Source: Saccharopolyspora aridisoli
GTDB taxonomy: Bacteria; Actinomycetota; Actinomycetes; Mycobacteriales; Pseudonocardiaceae
Assembly (NCBI RefSeq): GCF_004348445.1
Contig: NZ_SMKV01000025.1
Location: forward strand, 18,041-82,040
Length of the DNA: 64,000 nucleotides
Direction: 5' to 3'
Position 1 is the first letter of the stretch; each line of letters starts with the position of its first letter. A model generated the notes under the pieces. It was given only the letters and a program-made list of their open reading frames with translations, did not search any database and had not been told where the DNA came from. Below, one piece after another: positions 26,606-34,582 of this stretch. Position numbers and translations under genes: made by a program.

Positions 26606-26809
26606 TCAGCGCAGCTCAGCGGACTCGGCCCTCCTCGTCGCGTAGCGGGCGATCGCCCGCCATCTGCGACCAGCCGACATCGAGCGAGCTATGCGTTGTC
26701 GCTCGGCTTCGGCCATCTTCTCCTCCCTGTGTATCCGGATCAGCTCCTCGGTCGGGTACATGCGCATCTCCGCGTTGTTCGGGTGGATCAGCCCAGTGGT
26801 GTTGGTCAT
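26606..26809 (-). CDS. Small basic helical protein coupled to whiB7
   Basis: This 67-residue protein starts MTNTTGLIHPNNAEM and continues into a charged helix (ELIRIHREEKMAEAERQRIARSM) and an Arg-rich end. Its ATG overlaps the whiB7 stop as ATGA, so it should be translated by ribosomes finishing whiB7 and controlled by the same attenuator. I do not recognise the family. A role in the antibiotic response is inference from context only. Confidence 0.62.
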   Translation of the reverse strand: MTNTTGLIHPNNAEMRMYPTEELIRIHREEKMAEAERQRIARSMSAGRRWRAIARYATRRAESAELR

Positions 26810-27156
26810 GCTGCTCGCTCCTGCTTGCGGGATTCGACTTCTTCCGGACGTGGGTGCTTGCGCGGACGACCGCGCCTGCGCTTGCGCGCGACGACCGCGC
26901 CGCGTTCGAAGATCTCGCCTCCCCAGACCCCCCAGGGTTCGCAGCGATCCAGCGCGCCGGCCAGGCACTCGGTCTTGATCGGGCAGTCGCTGCACAGGAC
27001 CTTGGCCGCCTCCAGGTCGGACGGGTTCTCGGCGAACCACAGGTCCGGGTCCCGGCGGCAGGGCAAGCGGCGTTGCAGCGATGAGCCCGCAGGTTGCTCG
27101 GGCTCGGACTGCGAGTCCACGGCCGACTCGGGTATCGGCACACTCGCGGTGAACAT
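26806..27156 (-). CDS. whiB7: WhiB7-type iron-sulfur transcriptional regulator
   Basis: WhiB7 binds the principal sigma factor and switches on intrinsic antibiotic-resistance genes. Of 116 residues, the four iron-sulfur cysteines are in LPCRRDP and VLCSDCPIKTEC. The EPWGVWGGE turn follows. The C-terminus carries the AT-hook RRRGRPRKHPRP, which separates WhiB7 from other WhiB proteins. ATG 27156 has TGGAGGAAG upstream. It lies between uvrD2 and the ABC1 kinase gene, as in Mycobacterium. A long leader with an upstream ORF and terminator precedes it. Confidence 0.96.
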   Translation of the reverse strand: MFTASVPIPESAVDSQSEPEQPAGSSLQRRLPCRRDPDLWFAENPSDLEAAKVLCSDCPIKTECLAGALDRCEPWGVWGGEIFERGAVVARKRRRGRPRKHPRPEEVESRKQERAA

Positions 27157-27235
27157 ACGACTTCCTCCAGTAGTCGATGGCAGGCGACTCGTGGTTGCGG
27201 ATGGATGTGGTTGTGGTCGTGGATCAACCAGGAAC

Positions 27236-27276
27236 ACAAAAAGGCCGCGGACCCGTTGGTGCAGGTCCGCGGCCTT
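27236..27276 (-). terminator. whiB7 leader attenuator (intrinsic terminator)
   Basis: On the minus strand AAGGCCGCGGACC pairs perfectly with GGTCCGCGGCCTT around a 10-base loop and is followed by TTTTTGTG. It stands between the upstream ORF stop and whiB7, so it should cut transcription short unless an alternative fold forms. GAGAGCC/GGCTTCTC (27279-27296) and the CTTCT/AGAAG inverted repeat (27274-27284) offer competing pairings. Confidence 0.9.
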
Positions 27277-27296
27277 CTGAGAAGCCTGGGGCTCTC

Positions 27297-27497
27297 CTAG
27301 ATCAGCGGATCCAGGAAAGACCAACGGACCGACCTGCGCGGGTGCTGCAGGGTCACCGGAACAAAGCGGTAGCCACGCGGCTTTTCGGCGCGCAGATCAT
27401 CGGCAATGGCGGCGACGAGCACGAAGGTGCCCGAGAGCAGCGAAACAACCCCGGCCACGAAGGAGCGCGGGGCGTTCGTGGTCTCGAAGATCTTCAC
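27297..27497 (-). CDS. Upstream ORF (leader peptide) of whiB7
   Basis: A 66-codon frame begins GTGAAGATC after AAGGAGGTGGGG, one of the strongest ribosome sites in the window. It ends with TAG one base before the first leader hairpin. The peptide (VKIFETTNAPRSFVAG ... SFLDPLI) has a hydrophobic middle (VVSLLSGTFVLVAAIA). In studied whiB7/wblC genes, slowed translation of the upstream ORF lets the leader escape the terminator. The arrangement here fits that model; the ORF's length and start are inferred. Confidence 0.75.
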   Translation of the reverse strand: MKIFETTNAPRSFVAGVVSLLSGTFVLVAAIADDLRAEKPRGYRFVPVTLQHPRRSVRWSFLDPLI

Positions 27498-27563
27498 TGT
27501 CCCCACCTCCTTCTCGGTCTACCGTCGGCGGATGCGGGCCAACTCGGCCCGCGCGTGTCTATG

Positions 27564-27604
27564 AGGCTATGTGCCGCGGGGGACAACCCGCAACATATTT
27601 TTGA
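27564..27604 (-). promoter_or_regulatory. whiB7 promoter with AT-rich WhiB7 element
   Basis: On the minus strand TTGCGG (27588-27593) and TAGCCT (27564-27569) lie 18 bases apart as -35 and -10. Directly upstream of the -35 is TCAAAAATAT (27595-27604), the AT-rich block needed for WhiB7 activation in studied promoters. This indicates self-activation. It begins 13 bases after the uvrD2 stop and gives a leader of about 400 nt. Confidence 0.82.
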
Positions 27605-27616
27605 CCTGCGGTTTTG

Positions 27617-29692
27617 CTAGTTCACCCGATTGATCAAGGCGAGAACGTCGCCGCCGAATTTCTGGATCTTCGTCGCGCCGATCCCGGAAATCCCGACCAG
27701 TGCGGACTCATCAGCCGGCCGCTGCTCGGCGATCGCGGTCAGCGTCGCGTCGGTGAACACCACGTAGGCGGGCACCTTCAGCTGCCGCGCGCGCTCGCTG
27801 CGCCACGCCTTGAGCTGTTCGAGCAGGTTCTCGTCGACGTCGGACGGGCAGCCCGAGCAGCGCCCGAGCTTGATGTCCATGGTGCTGACCAGCGTCGAGG
27901 AGCACACCCGGCACTGGGGTGTGATCGTCGCGGCCTGGCGGGCGGGCGGTTGCGGCTGCTTCGCCTTGCCGGGCAGCGCAGCAGGGTGGCCGTCGGGCAC
28001 GAGGTTGTAGACGAACCGGCTGCGACGCCGGTACCGGCGTCCCCCTGCGCGGGCCAGCGCCCAGGACAGGTGCAGGTGCTCGCGGGCGCGGGTGACGCCG
28101 ACGTAGAGCAGCCTGCGCTCCTCCTCGACCGCCGCGTCGGTGTCGGCGTGCTGGATCGGCAGCGTTCCCTCGACCAGGCCCGCGAGGAAAACCGCGTCCC
28201 ACTCCAGCCCCTTGGCCGCGTGCAGCGAAGCGAGCGTGACGCCCTCGACGGTCGGCGGGTGCTGCGCCTCGGCGCGGGCGTCGAGCTCGGCGACGTAGCG
28301 GCGCAGATCCGCGTCGGGGACCGTGGCGACAAGCCCTTCGGCGAGCTCGACCAGCGCGATCAGCGATTCCCACCGATCGCGGGCCGACCCACCCGCCGGT
28401 GGTTCGTCGGTGAGGCCCACCTCGACGAGGAGTTCGCGCACGGTCCTGGGCAGGTCCTCGGCGGTGGTGTCGCGGGCGATCGCGGTGCGCAGGGTCGCCA
28501 TGGCCTGGCGGATCTCGGCACGCGCGAAGAACCGCTCCCCGCCGCGCACCTGGTACGGGATCTCGGCGTCGGACAGCGCCTTCTCGTAGACCTCGGACTG
28601 GGCGTTGACGCGGAACAGGATCGCGATCTCCGACAGCGGCACGCCGCGCTTGGCCAGCTGCGCGATCTTGCGCGCGATGGCGTCGGCCTCATCGGTCTCG
28701 TCGTCGTACTCGGCGAAGTCCGGGCGCGGACCGTCCGGGCGCTGGCCGACCAGCTTCAAGCGGGTGCCGGCCGGGCGTTCTCGCGCGGCGCCGATGACCT
28801 GGTTGGCCAAGCCCACGACCTGCGGAGTCGACCGGTAGTCGCGTTCGAGGCGCACCACGGTCGCCTCGGGGTACTTGCGCGGGAAGTTGATCAGCCACTT
28901 CGGGGAGGCGCCCGCGAAGGAGTAGATGGTCTGGTTGGCGTCGCCGACCACGGTCAGGTCGTCGCGGTTGCCGACCCAAGCGTCGAGCACGCGCGCCTGC
29001 AGCGGGTTGACGTCCTGGTACTCGTCGACGACGAAGGATCGGTACTGGCTGCGGAACTCCTCGGCGATGTCCTCGCGGTCCTCCAGGATCGCGGCGATGT
29101 GCAGCAGCAGGTCGTCGAAGTCGAGCAGCTGCGCGCCGCTCTTGAGCTTCTCGTACCCGGCGAACGCCTTGGCGATCAGCTCCGGCAGGATCGGCGTCTC
29201 GCGACCGGCCTGCTGCGCGGCCGCCGGATACTGCTCGGGGCTGATCAGCGAGGACTTCGACCACTCGATCTCGCTGGCGAGGTCGCGCACGTCCTCCCGC
29301 TCCGTGGACAGCCCCAGCCGGTTCGCGGCCTGCATGACCAGGCGGAACTTGTTGTCGGTGAGCTGCCACATCTGGGCGTCGTGGACGCGCGGCCAGAAGT
29401 AGCGGAGCTGTCGGAAGGCCGCCGCGTGGAAGGTCTGGGCCTGCACTCCCGCGGCCCCGAGCTCGCGCAACCTGGTGCGCATCTCGCCCGCGGCGCGAGC
29501 TGTGAAGGTCACGGCCAGGACCTGCCGGGGCGTCACCAGCCCGCGCTGGACGAGGTAGGCGATGCGGTGGGTGATGGTCCGGGTCTTCCCCGTTCCCGCA
29601 CCGGCCAGCACGCACACGGGTCCGCGCGGTGCGATCACGGCCTGCCGCTGCTCCGGGTCCAAACCTTCCAGGAGACGCGGTTGATCGGCCAT
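27617..29692 (-). CDS. uvrD2: Superfamily I DNA helicase UvrD2 with HRDC domain
   Basis: This is a 3'-5' DNA helicase of about 691 residues. Motif Q is [13 protein letters not shown] and Walker A is [12 protein letters not shown]. Walker B is VVDEYQDVN. Motif III is [15 protein letters not shown]. Motif IV-VI sequences include [18 protein letters not shown] and [12 protein letters not shown] four-cysteine zinc motif (CRVCSS ... RCSGCP) and a C-terminal HRDC domain ([20 protein letters not shown]) are the UvrD2 marks of mycobacteria and relatives. ATG 29692 is chosen over an in-frame start 8 codons earlier. Confidence 0.95.
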   Translation of the reverse strand: MADQPRLLEGLDPEQRQAVIAPRGPVCVLAGAGTGKTRTITHRIAYLVQRGLVTPRQVLAVTFTARAAGEMRTRLRELGAAGVQAQTFHAAAFRQLRYFWPRVHDAQMWQLTDNKFRLVMQAANRLGLSTEREDVRDLASEIEWSKSSLISPEQYPAAAQQAGRETPILPELIAKAFAGYEKLKSGAQLLDFDDLLLHIAAILEDREDIAEEFRSQYRSFVVDEYQDVNPLQARVLDAWVGNRDDLTVVGDANQTIYSFAGASPKWLINFPRKYPEATVVRLERDYRSTPQVVGLANQVIGAARERPAGTRLKLVGQRPDGPRPDFAEYDDETDEADAIARKIAQLAKRGVPLSEIAILFRVNAQSEVYEKALSDAEIPYQVRGGERFFARAEIRQAMATLRTAIARDTTAEDLPRTVRELLVEVGLTDEPPAGGSARDRWESLIALVELAEGLVATVPDADLRRYVAELDARAEAQHPPTVEGVTLASLHAAKGLEWDAVFLAGLVEGTLPIQHADTDAAVEEERRLLYVGVTRAREHLHLSWALARAGGRRYRRRSRFVYNLVPDGHPAALPGKAKQPQPPARQAATITPQCRVCSSTLVSTMDIKLGRCSGCPSDVDENLLEQLKAWRSERARQLKVPAYVVFTDATLTAIAEQRPADESALVGISGIGATKIQKFGGDVLALINRVN

Positions 29693-29797
29693 GCGGGCAT
29701 CCTCGCAGACCCCCAACCCCGATCAGGCGATACCCACCACCGTGTGTCGCCGAGATCGCGTACCCACTTCCCGGACCAGCGCAGGCACACCCGAACG

Positions 29798-29847
29798 GAT
29801 CGGATTTCGCGCGAAGTCCGACCTCGGACTTCGCGCGAAAGCCGATC
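29798..29847 (-). terminator. 50-bp near-perfect palindrome, probable nudC terminator
   Basis: TTTCGCGCGAAGTCCGA and TCGGACTTCGCGCGAAA are perfect inverted copies separated by CC. GATCGG/CCGATC extends the stem past one mismatch. It lies 11 bases past the nudC stop. The TTCGCGCGAA core recurs near 57251-57295. Confidence 0.7.
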
Positions 29848-29857
29848 GCCCGCGCCG

Positions 29858-30784
29858 TTACGGCTTGGAGGTGGCCCAGCCCTTGATCATTCGGTAGGCG
29901 ATGGAGACACCTGGTGGGAGTCGGAGGCCGTCCACCGGTTCGCCTTCGGCGTCGAGGGCCGCGAGGATCGTGTCCCGGTGGACCCAGCGCGCTTCCTCGA
30001 TCTCACCGTCGGCGGGCGCCAGCGGTGCGTTGCGGTCGGCGATGGCGGCGAAGCCGAGCATCAGCGAGCGCGGGAACGGCCACGGCTGGCTGCCGAGGTA
30101 GCGGGTGCCGGAGACCTCGACACCGACCTCTTCCTGGATCTCGCGCGCGACGCAGGCCTCCAGGGACTCGCCGACCTCGACGAACCCGGCGAGCACCGAG
30201 AAGCGGTACTGCGGCCAGATCGGCTGGCGGGCCAGCAGCACGTGGTCCTCGCCGTCGCTGACCAGGCAGATCACCGCCGGATCGGTGCGCGGGTACTCCT
30301 CGCGGTCGCAGCCGGAGCAGCGCCGCGCCCATCCGACGCGAACGCGGGTGGTCGCCGCGCCGCAAACCGCGCAGTAGCGGGCGTTGTCGTGCCAGCCGAG
30401 CAGGCCGACGGCCGTGGTGAGCAGTCCGGCGTCGGTGTCGTTGAGCAACGCGCCGCCGGAACGCAGGTCCCGCCAGCACTCCTGCGCGCCGTCGTGGTCG
30501 GTGCGCAGCGCCCAGTAGCTGACGTCGTCCTCGACGCCGAGCAACACCGCGTTCGGCGACGGGCGGTCACCGAAGTCGATGGCGGGTTGCACGATCAGCC
30601 GGGAGTCCTCGCCGATCTGGGTGCGCCCCTTGGCGTCGACGAGCACGACCTTGCCGGTGTGCCACAGCTTCGCGCCGCCGTCGAGGGATTCCCGCAGCTC
30701 CTCCCGGCGGTCCACAGTGGACCGCGAGAGGAGCGGCGGGGAGTCGAGCTGGAAGCCCGCACCGGCGAACACTTCGCAGGTCAT
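29858..30784 (-). CDS. nudC: NAD(+) diphosphatase / NADH pyrophosphatase
   Basis: The enzyme hydrolyses NAD(H) to NMN(H) and AMP and can remove NAD caps from RNA. The 308-residue protein has a zinc ribbon (RYCAVCGAAT ... RCSGCDREEYPRTDPAVI). The Nudix box follows (GFVEVGESLE to REIQEEVGV), then the NudC-specific SQPWPFPRSLMLGF. ATG 30784 was chosen because the upstream extension to 30868 is Trp/Cys-rich and unlike the family. It ends at the large palindrome. Confidence 0.94.
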   Translation of the reverse strand: MTCEVFAGAGFQLDSPPLLSRSTVDRREELRESLDGGAKLWHTGKVVLVDAKGRTQIGEDSRLIVQPAIDFGDRPSPNAVLLGVEDDVSYWALRTDHDGAQECWRDLRSGGALLNDTDAGLLTTAVGLLGWHDNARYCAVCGAATTRVRVGWARRCSGCDREEYPRTDPAVICLVSDGEDHVLLARQPIWPQYRFSVLAGFVEVGESLEACVAREIQEEVGVEVSGTRYLGSQPWPFPRSLMLGFAAIADRNAPLAPADGEIEEARWVHRDTILAALDAEGEPVDGLRLPPGVSIAYRMIKGWATSKP

Positions 30785-30809
30785 TCTTGCGCTCCATCCG
30801 GTAACCGGG

Positions 30810-32177
30810 TCATGGCAGCTCCACGCCGCCCAGCAGCCGCAGCTCGTCCGCCAGCTTGTCGGCGTCACCGACGACGATGCCGGTGAACTCCAACGGCGCG
30901 AACAGCTTCGCGGCCTCGGCGACTTGCTCGACGGTCACGTCGCGCAGCCGCTCGGCGTGCGCGGTCAGCCAGTTCTGGTCCAGGCCCGCCGCAGCGAGCG
31001 CGGACAGCGTCGAGGCCAGGCCGGACTGCGAGGCGGTCGAGGTCAGCAGCCCGCCGATCGCGTACTGCCGCGCGGATTCGACCTCGGACTCCGATGGCGG
31101 CACCAGCGCCATCCGGGCCAGCTCGTAGCGGGTTTCCAGCAGAGCGGCGGCGGTGACCTCGCTGGCGGTGTCGGCGTCGACGAGCAGCGTGCCGTTGCCC
31201 TTGGTGAACTCGAAGGACGAGTGCGCGCCGTAGGTGTAGCCCTTGTCCTCGCGGATGTTCTCCACCAGCCTCGAGGAGAAGTAGCCGCCGAAGACCAGGT
31301 TCGCGATCTGCAGCGCCGGGTAGCGCTCGTCGGTGCGGGCCAGCGCCTGCGCGGAGAACCGCAGCTGCGACTGCACGGCGCCAGGGCGGTGCACCAGCCG
31401 CACGTCGCCGCCGGTGACCAGCGGGAGGGCGGGCATCTCGCGGGCGGAGCCCTCGGACTCCCAGCCGGCCAAGGCCCGCTCGACCTCGCCGATCACGGCG
31501 TCCGGGTCGATGTCGCCGACCAGCACCAGCACCGAGCCGCGGGGCAGCACGGCGGCGCTGTGCAGTGCGCGGACCTGCTCGGGGGTCACCTCCGCGACCT
31601 CCTCGGCCCGCGGAACCTCGCGGACGTAGGGGTGGTCACCGTAGCGGTGGCGCTGGAGCTCTTCGCGAGCGATCACCCGGGGCTGCGAGCGGGCCACGCC
31701 GATCCGCTCGACCAGCCGCGCGCGCTCGGCGTTGACCTCGTCGTCGGCGTAGGTGGCGCCGGTCAGCGCGTCGGCGAGCACGTCGAGCAGCGTGTCCAGG
31801 CCGCTGGCCAGCGCGTCTCCGGCGATGCTCAGCCGCTCGGGGTCGACCACCGCGTGCAGGTCGCCGCCGACGGCGGCCAGGTCGGTGTCCATCTTGACGC
31901 GGTCGCGGCGCGCGGTGCCGGTCAGCAGCGTTTCGGCCAGCACCTCGGCCTGCGCCGGGTGCTCCTTCGCCTCGCCGGCGAACGGGATGCGCAGGCGCAT
32001 CTCCACCATCGGCACCTGGCCGTGGCGGACGGCGATGACGCGGAGCCCGTTGGGCAGCACGGTGTCGACGCCTGCCGGCTGAACACCGACGCGGGGCTCG
32101 CCCAGCGGCGGCAGCGGGCGCGGGCCCGCCTCGGTGCGGCCGATCTCCTCGGCGCTGCGGTGCGTTGCGCGGGTCAT
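30810..32177 (-). CDS. M16-family peptidase homologue, zinc site lost
   Basis: The 455-residue protein has the two-domain M16 fold: LPNGLRVIAVRH at the start of the first half, and GGYFSSRLVENIREDKGYTYGAHS, the substrate-grip region, in the second. The inverse HxxEH zinc motif is absent; the matching place reads HPAQAEVLAE. It should be the non-catalytic partner of the gene upstream, whose stop it overlaps as ATGA. Such pairs form heterodimeric peptidases. Confidence 0.9.
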   Translation of the reverse strand: MTRATHRSAEEIGRTEAGPRPLPPLGEPRVGVQPAGVDTVLPNGLRVIAVRHGQVPMVEMRLRIPFAGEAKEHPAQAEVLAETLLTGTARRDRVKMDTDLAAVGGDLHAVVDPERLSIAGDALASGLDTLLDVLADALTGATYADDEVNAERARLVERIGVARSQPRVIAREELQRHRYGDHPYVREVPRAEEVAEVTPEQVRALHSAAVLPRGSVLVLVGDIDPDAVIGEVERALAGWESEGSAREMPALPLVTGGDVRLVHRPGAVQSQLRFSAQALARTDERYPALQIANLVFGGYFSSRLVENIREDKGYTYGAHSSFEFTKGNGTLLVDADTASEVTAAALLETRYELARMALVPPSESEVESARQYAIGGLLTSTASQSGLASTLSALAAAGLDQNWLTAHAERLRDVTVEQVAEAAKLFAPLEFTGIVVGDADKLADELRLLGGVELP

Positions 32178-33496
32178 GCCGCACCTCCGTTCTCGTCACC
32201 AGCGGGTTCGATCTCCAGCACGGCGCGGGCGTCGGAGCGCAGCGCCTTGGCGGCCGCCGCGACGTCCTGCGCGCGAACCTGACCGATCTTGTCGGGCAGT
32301 TCCGAGATCAGCTCGGCGCGGCCGTGCAGCAGCTCGGTGCTGCCGAGGTCGAGCGTCCGCGAGATGACCCGGTCGTGCTCCCGGTAGAGGCTGGCCGCCC
32401 AACGGGCCGCAACGCGGTGCAGCTCCTCGTCGCTGGGGCCGTCGGAGGCGATCTTGTCGAGCTCTTCGTCGATCGCCCCGATCACGCGCTCCACCCCGAC
32501 ATCGGGGGTGTGGATGGCGGTGAAGGTGAAGGTGTCCGGATCGCGCGCGTCCAGCGGGGCGCCCATCAGGCCGGTGCCCGCGCTGACGTCGACCACCAGC
32601 GCTTCGGAGTGCACCAGGCGCTGCTGGAGCCGGGAGGCGTCGCCGTCGGACAGGATCGCCGAGAGCACGACGTTGGCCAGGTAGGCGTCGAGTTCGCCGA
32701 CCGGGTCGGGCAGCCGGTAGCCGAGCGCGACGGCGGGCAGCGGTGCGTGCGGGTCGGTGTGCTTGCCGCGCACCTCGCTGGTCGGGAACGGCTCGCCGAA
32801 CGAGGGCCGCTGCGGGACTGGGCGGGCGGGGACGTCGCCGAAGTGCTTCTCGATCAGCTTGATCGTCCGGTCGACGTCGAGGTCACCGGCGACGGTGAGC
32901 ACGGCGTTGCCGGGCGAGTAGAAGGTGTCGAAGAAGGCCGCGCAGTCGTCGACGGTGGCCCGTTCGAGATCGGTGAAGTCGCCGTAGCCGTTGTGCGCGT
33001 TGGCGAAGGTCGAGTAGAGCACCGGCGGCAGCAGGATCCAGGGGAAGCCGCCGTAGGGGCGGTTGAGGACGTTGAGCCGGATCTCCTCCTTGACCACGTC
33101 CACCTGGTTGGCCAGGTTCTCCTCGGTGATCTTCGGGGCGCGCATCCGGTCGGCTTCCAGGAACAGCGCGCGCTCCAGGGCCGCCGAGGGCAGCACCTGG
33201 TAGTAGTCGGTGTAGTCCTGGTGCGTCGAACCGTTGAACGTGCCGCCGGAGCCCTGCACGTGGCGGAAGTGGGCGAGTTTCTCGAGGCTCTCGCTGCCCT
33301 GGAACATCAAGTGCTCGAACAGGTGCGCGAAGCCGGTGCGCCCTTCCGGTTCGGAGCGGAAGCCCACGTCGTAGTGCACGCTGACACCGACCACAGGGGC
33401 CTGACCTGATGATGCTTGGCCCGCCGCCGAGTCCGGTGCCAGCACCACGCGCAGCCCGTTGGGCAAGGTGACGCGATGCAGCTGGGGTTCGACCAT
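32174..33496 (-). CDS. M16-family zinc peptidase, catalytic subunit
   Basis: The 440-residue protein carries LPNGLRVVLAPD, the inverse zinc motif GFAHLFEHLMFQGS (HxxEH) near residue 60, and downstream acidic residues in the NQVDVVKEEIRLN helix. The second half has the VVLSAILSDGDASRLQQRLV region. It probably processes peptides in or outside the cell; no signal peptide is seen. It pairs with the overlapping downstream gene. Confidence 0.92.
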   Translation of the reverse strand: MVEPQLHRVTLPNGLRVVLAPDSAAGQASSGQAPVVGVSVHYDVGFRSEPEGRTGFAHLFEHLMFQGSESLEKLAHFRHVQGSGGTFNGSTHQDYTDYYQVLPSAALERALFLEADRMRAPKITEENLANQVDVVKEEIRLNVLNRPYGGFPWILLPPVLYSTFANAHNGYGDFTDLERATVDDCAAFFDTFYSPGNAVLTVAGDLDVDRTIKLIEKHFGDVPARPVPQRPSFGEPFPTSEVRGKHTDPHAPLPAVALGYRLPDPVGELDAYLANVVLSAILSDGDASRLQQRLVHSEALVVDVSAGTGLMGAPLDARDPDTFTFTAIHTPDVGVERVIGAIDEELDKIASDGPSDEELHRVAARWAASLYREHDRVISRTLDLGSTELLHGRAELISELPDKIGQVRAQDVAAAAKALRSDARAVLEIEPAGDENGGAA

Positions 33497-33656
33497 GCCA
33501 TGCAGCCTACGTGCGGGCTGTCAACCTGTGTGTGCCCCCTTCGACAGCCTTCGGCGTGTCGCAACCCTCCGGCCACCCCGCGAAACGGCAAACGGAGCAA
33601 CCCTCAATAGGCCGTTGACCTGCTTCGATGCGACATACCGACCAGCCGGGACGGCC

Positions 33657-34481
33657 TCAGCTCTGGCGTACCTGGTTGACCAACGAGTTGATCTCGTTCC
33701 CGATCAGACCGGCGTCCGCGGGCAGCAGCGCGTAGAGCGGCTCGCCGGTGCTCGCGCGTTCGACCCGGTTGAGGTATCGGCCGTCGGGTTCGGCGTTGTC
33801 GAACCACGACACCACCGGGGTCCGGCGGCGCCGACCGTGCTGGTCGCGCATGTTGGCGGCGATCTGACCGATGCGCACGTGCTGCGCCTTGCCGATCTTC
33901 TCGTAGAGCTCGACCTGCTGGTCACCGCTGCTGCCACGCTTGCGCGTGGCGGTCTCCATCATGCTCGCCGGGTCGTAGTCCTCGACCTGATCGCCCTGCA
34001 TCGAGCTGTGCGGGACGCGGATCGGGCCGTGACCACCGGGCTTGGCGGGCGGCAGGGTACCGAGCACGACGGCGGGCAGCGGCGCGTTCTGGTGCACCTC
34101 GACGGTCAGCAGTCCGCCGCGCTGGGGATCTTCGCTGGGCGCCTGCACGCCGAGCACGATCCGGTTGCCCTCGGTGAACACCGCGACCGTACGCCAGCAG
34201 TGGTCGCTCCCCGGCTCGGGGAACCACATCGAGTCGACCCAGAGGTAAGGCGTGGCGAGCGTTCTCAGCGCGTCGACCAGCGGCGGCACGACCTCGTCGT
34301 CGGCGACGACCCCGTTGGCCTCCATGATCGGCAGTTCCGCTTTTCCGATGGCCGAGAACTGATCGGCGGTGTGGCCGAAGGACCGGGTGCTGATCGGCAG
34401 CGTGAGACCGTCGATCCGCAGGTATTTGAGCACGATGTCCAGGTGCACCGGCGGCAACTGCCACCGACCCAACACACTCAC
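33657..34481 (-). CDS. EspG-family ESX secretion chaperone
   Basis: The 274-residue protein matches the EspG family: an N-terminal VHLDIVLKYLRIDGL strand, MEANGVVADDEVVPPLVDALRTL, and a C-terminal RRTPVVSWFDNAEPDGRYLNRVE and LYALLPADAGLIGNEI. EspG proteins bind PPE-type substrates of type VII (ESX) secretion and keep them soluble. GTG 34481 follows GGGAG. A Gly-rich WXG protein gene lies 101 bases upstream in the same direction, a likely client. No ESX core genes (EccB-EccE, MycP) are in this window. Confidence 0.82.
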   Translation of the reverse strand: MSVLGRWQLPPVHLDIVLKYLRIDGLTLPISTRSFGHTADQFSAIGKAELPIMEANGVVADDEVVPPLVDALRTLATPYLWVDSMWFPEPGSDHCWRTVAVFTEGNRIVLGVQAPSEDPQRGGLLTVEVHQNAPLPAVVLGTLPPAKPGGHGPIRVPHSSMQGDQVEDYDPASMMETATRKRGSSGDQQVELYEKIGKAQHVRIGQIAANMRDQHGRRRRTPVVSWFDNAEPDGRYLNRVERASTGEPLYALLPADAGLIGNEINSLVNQVRQS

Positions 34482-34582
34482 TTGAGCTTTCTCCCACTCG
34501 TGGAAGCAGAAAGAGGAATGGTGAAGGGCTGACGCGATTTCGACGGGAAATGCGTCACCGCTTCAGGTAGTTGGAAGCCCGC

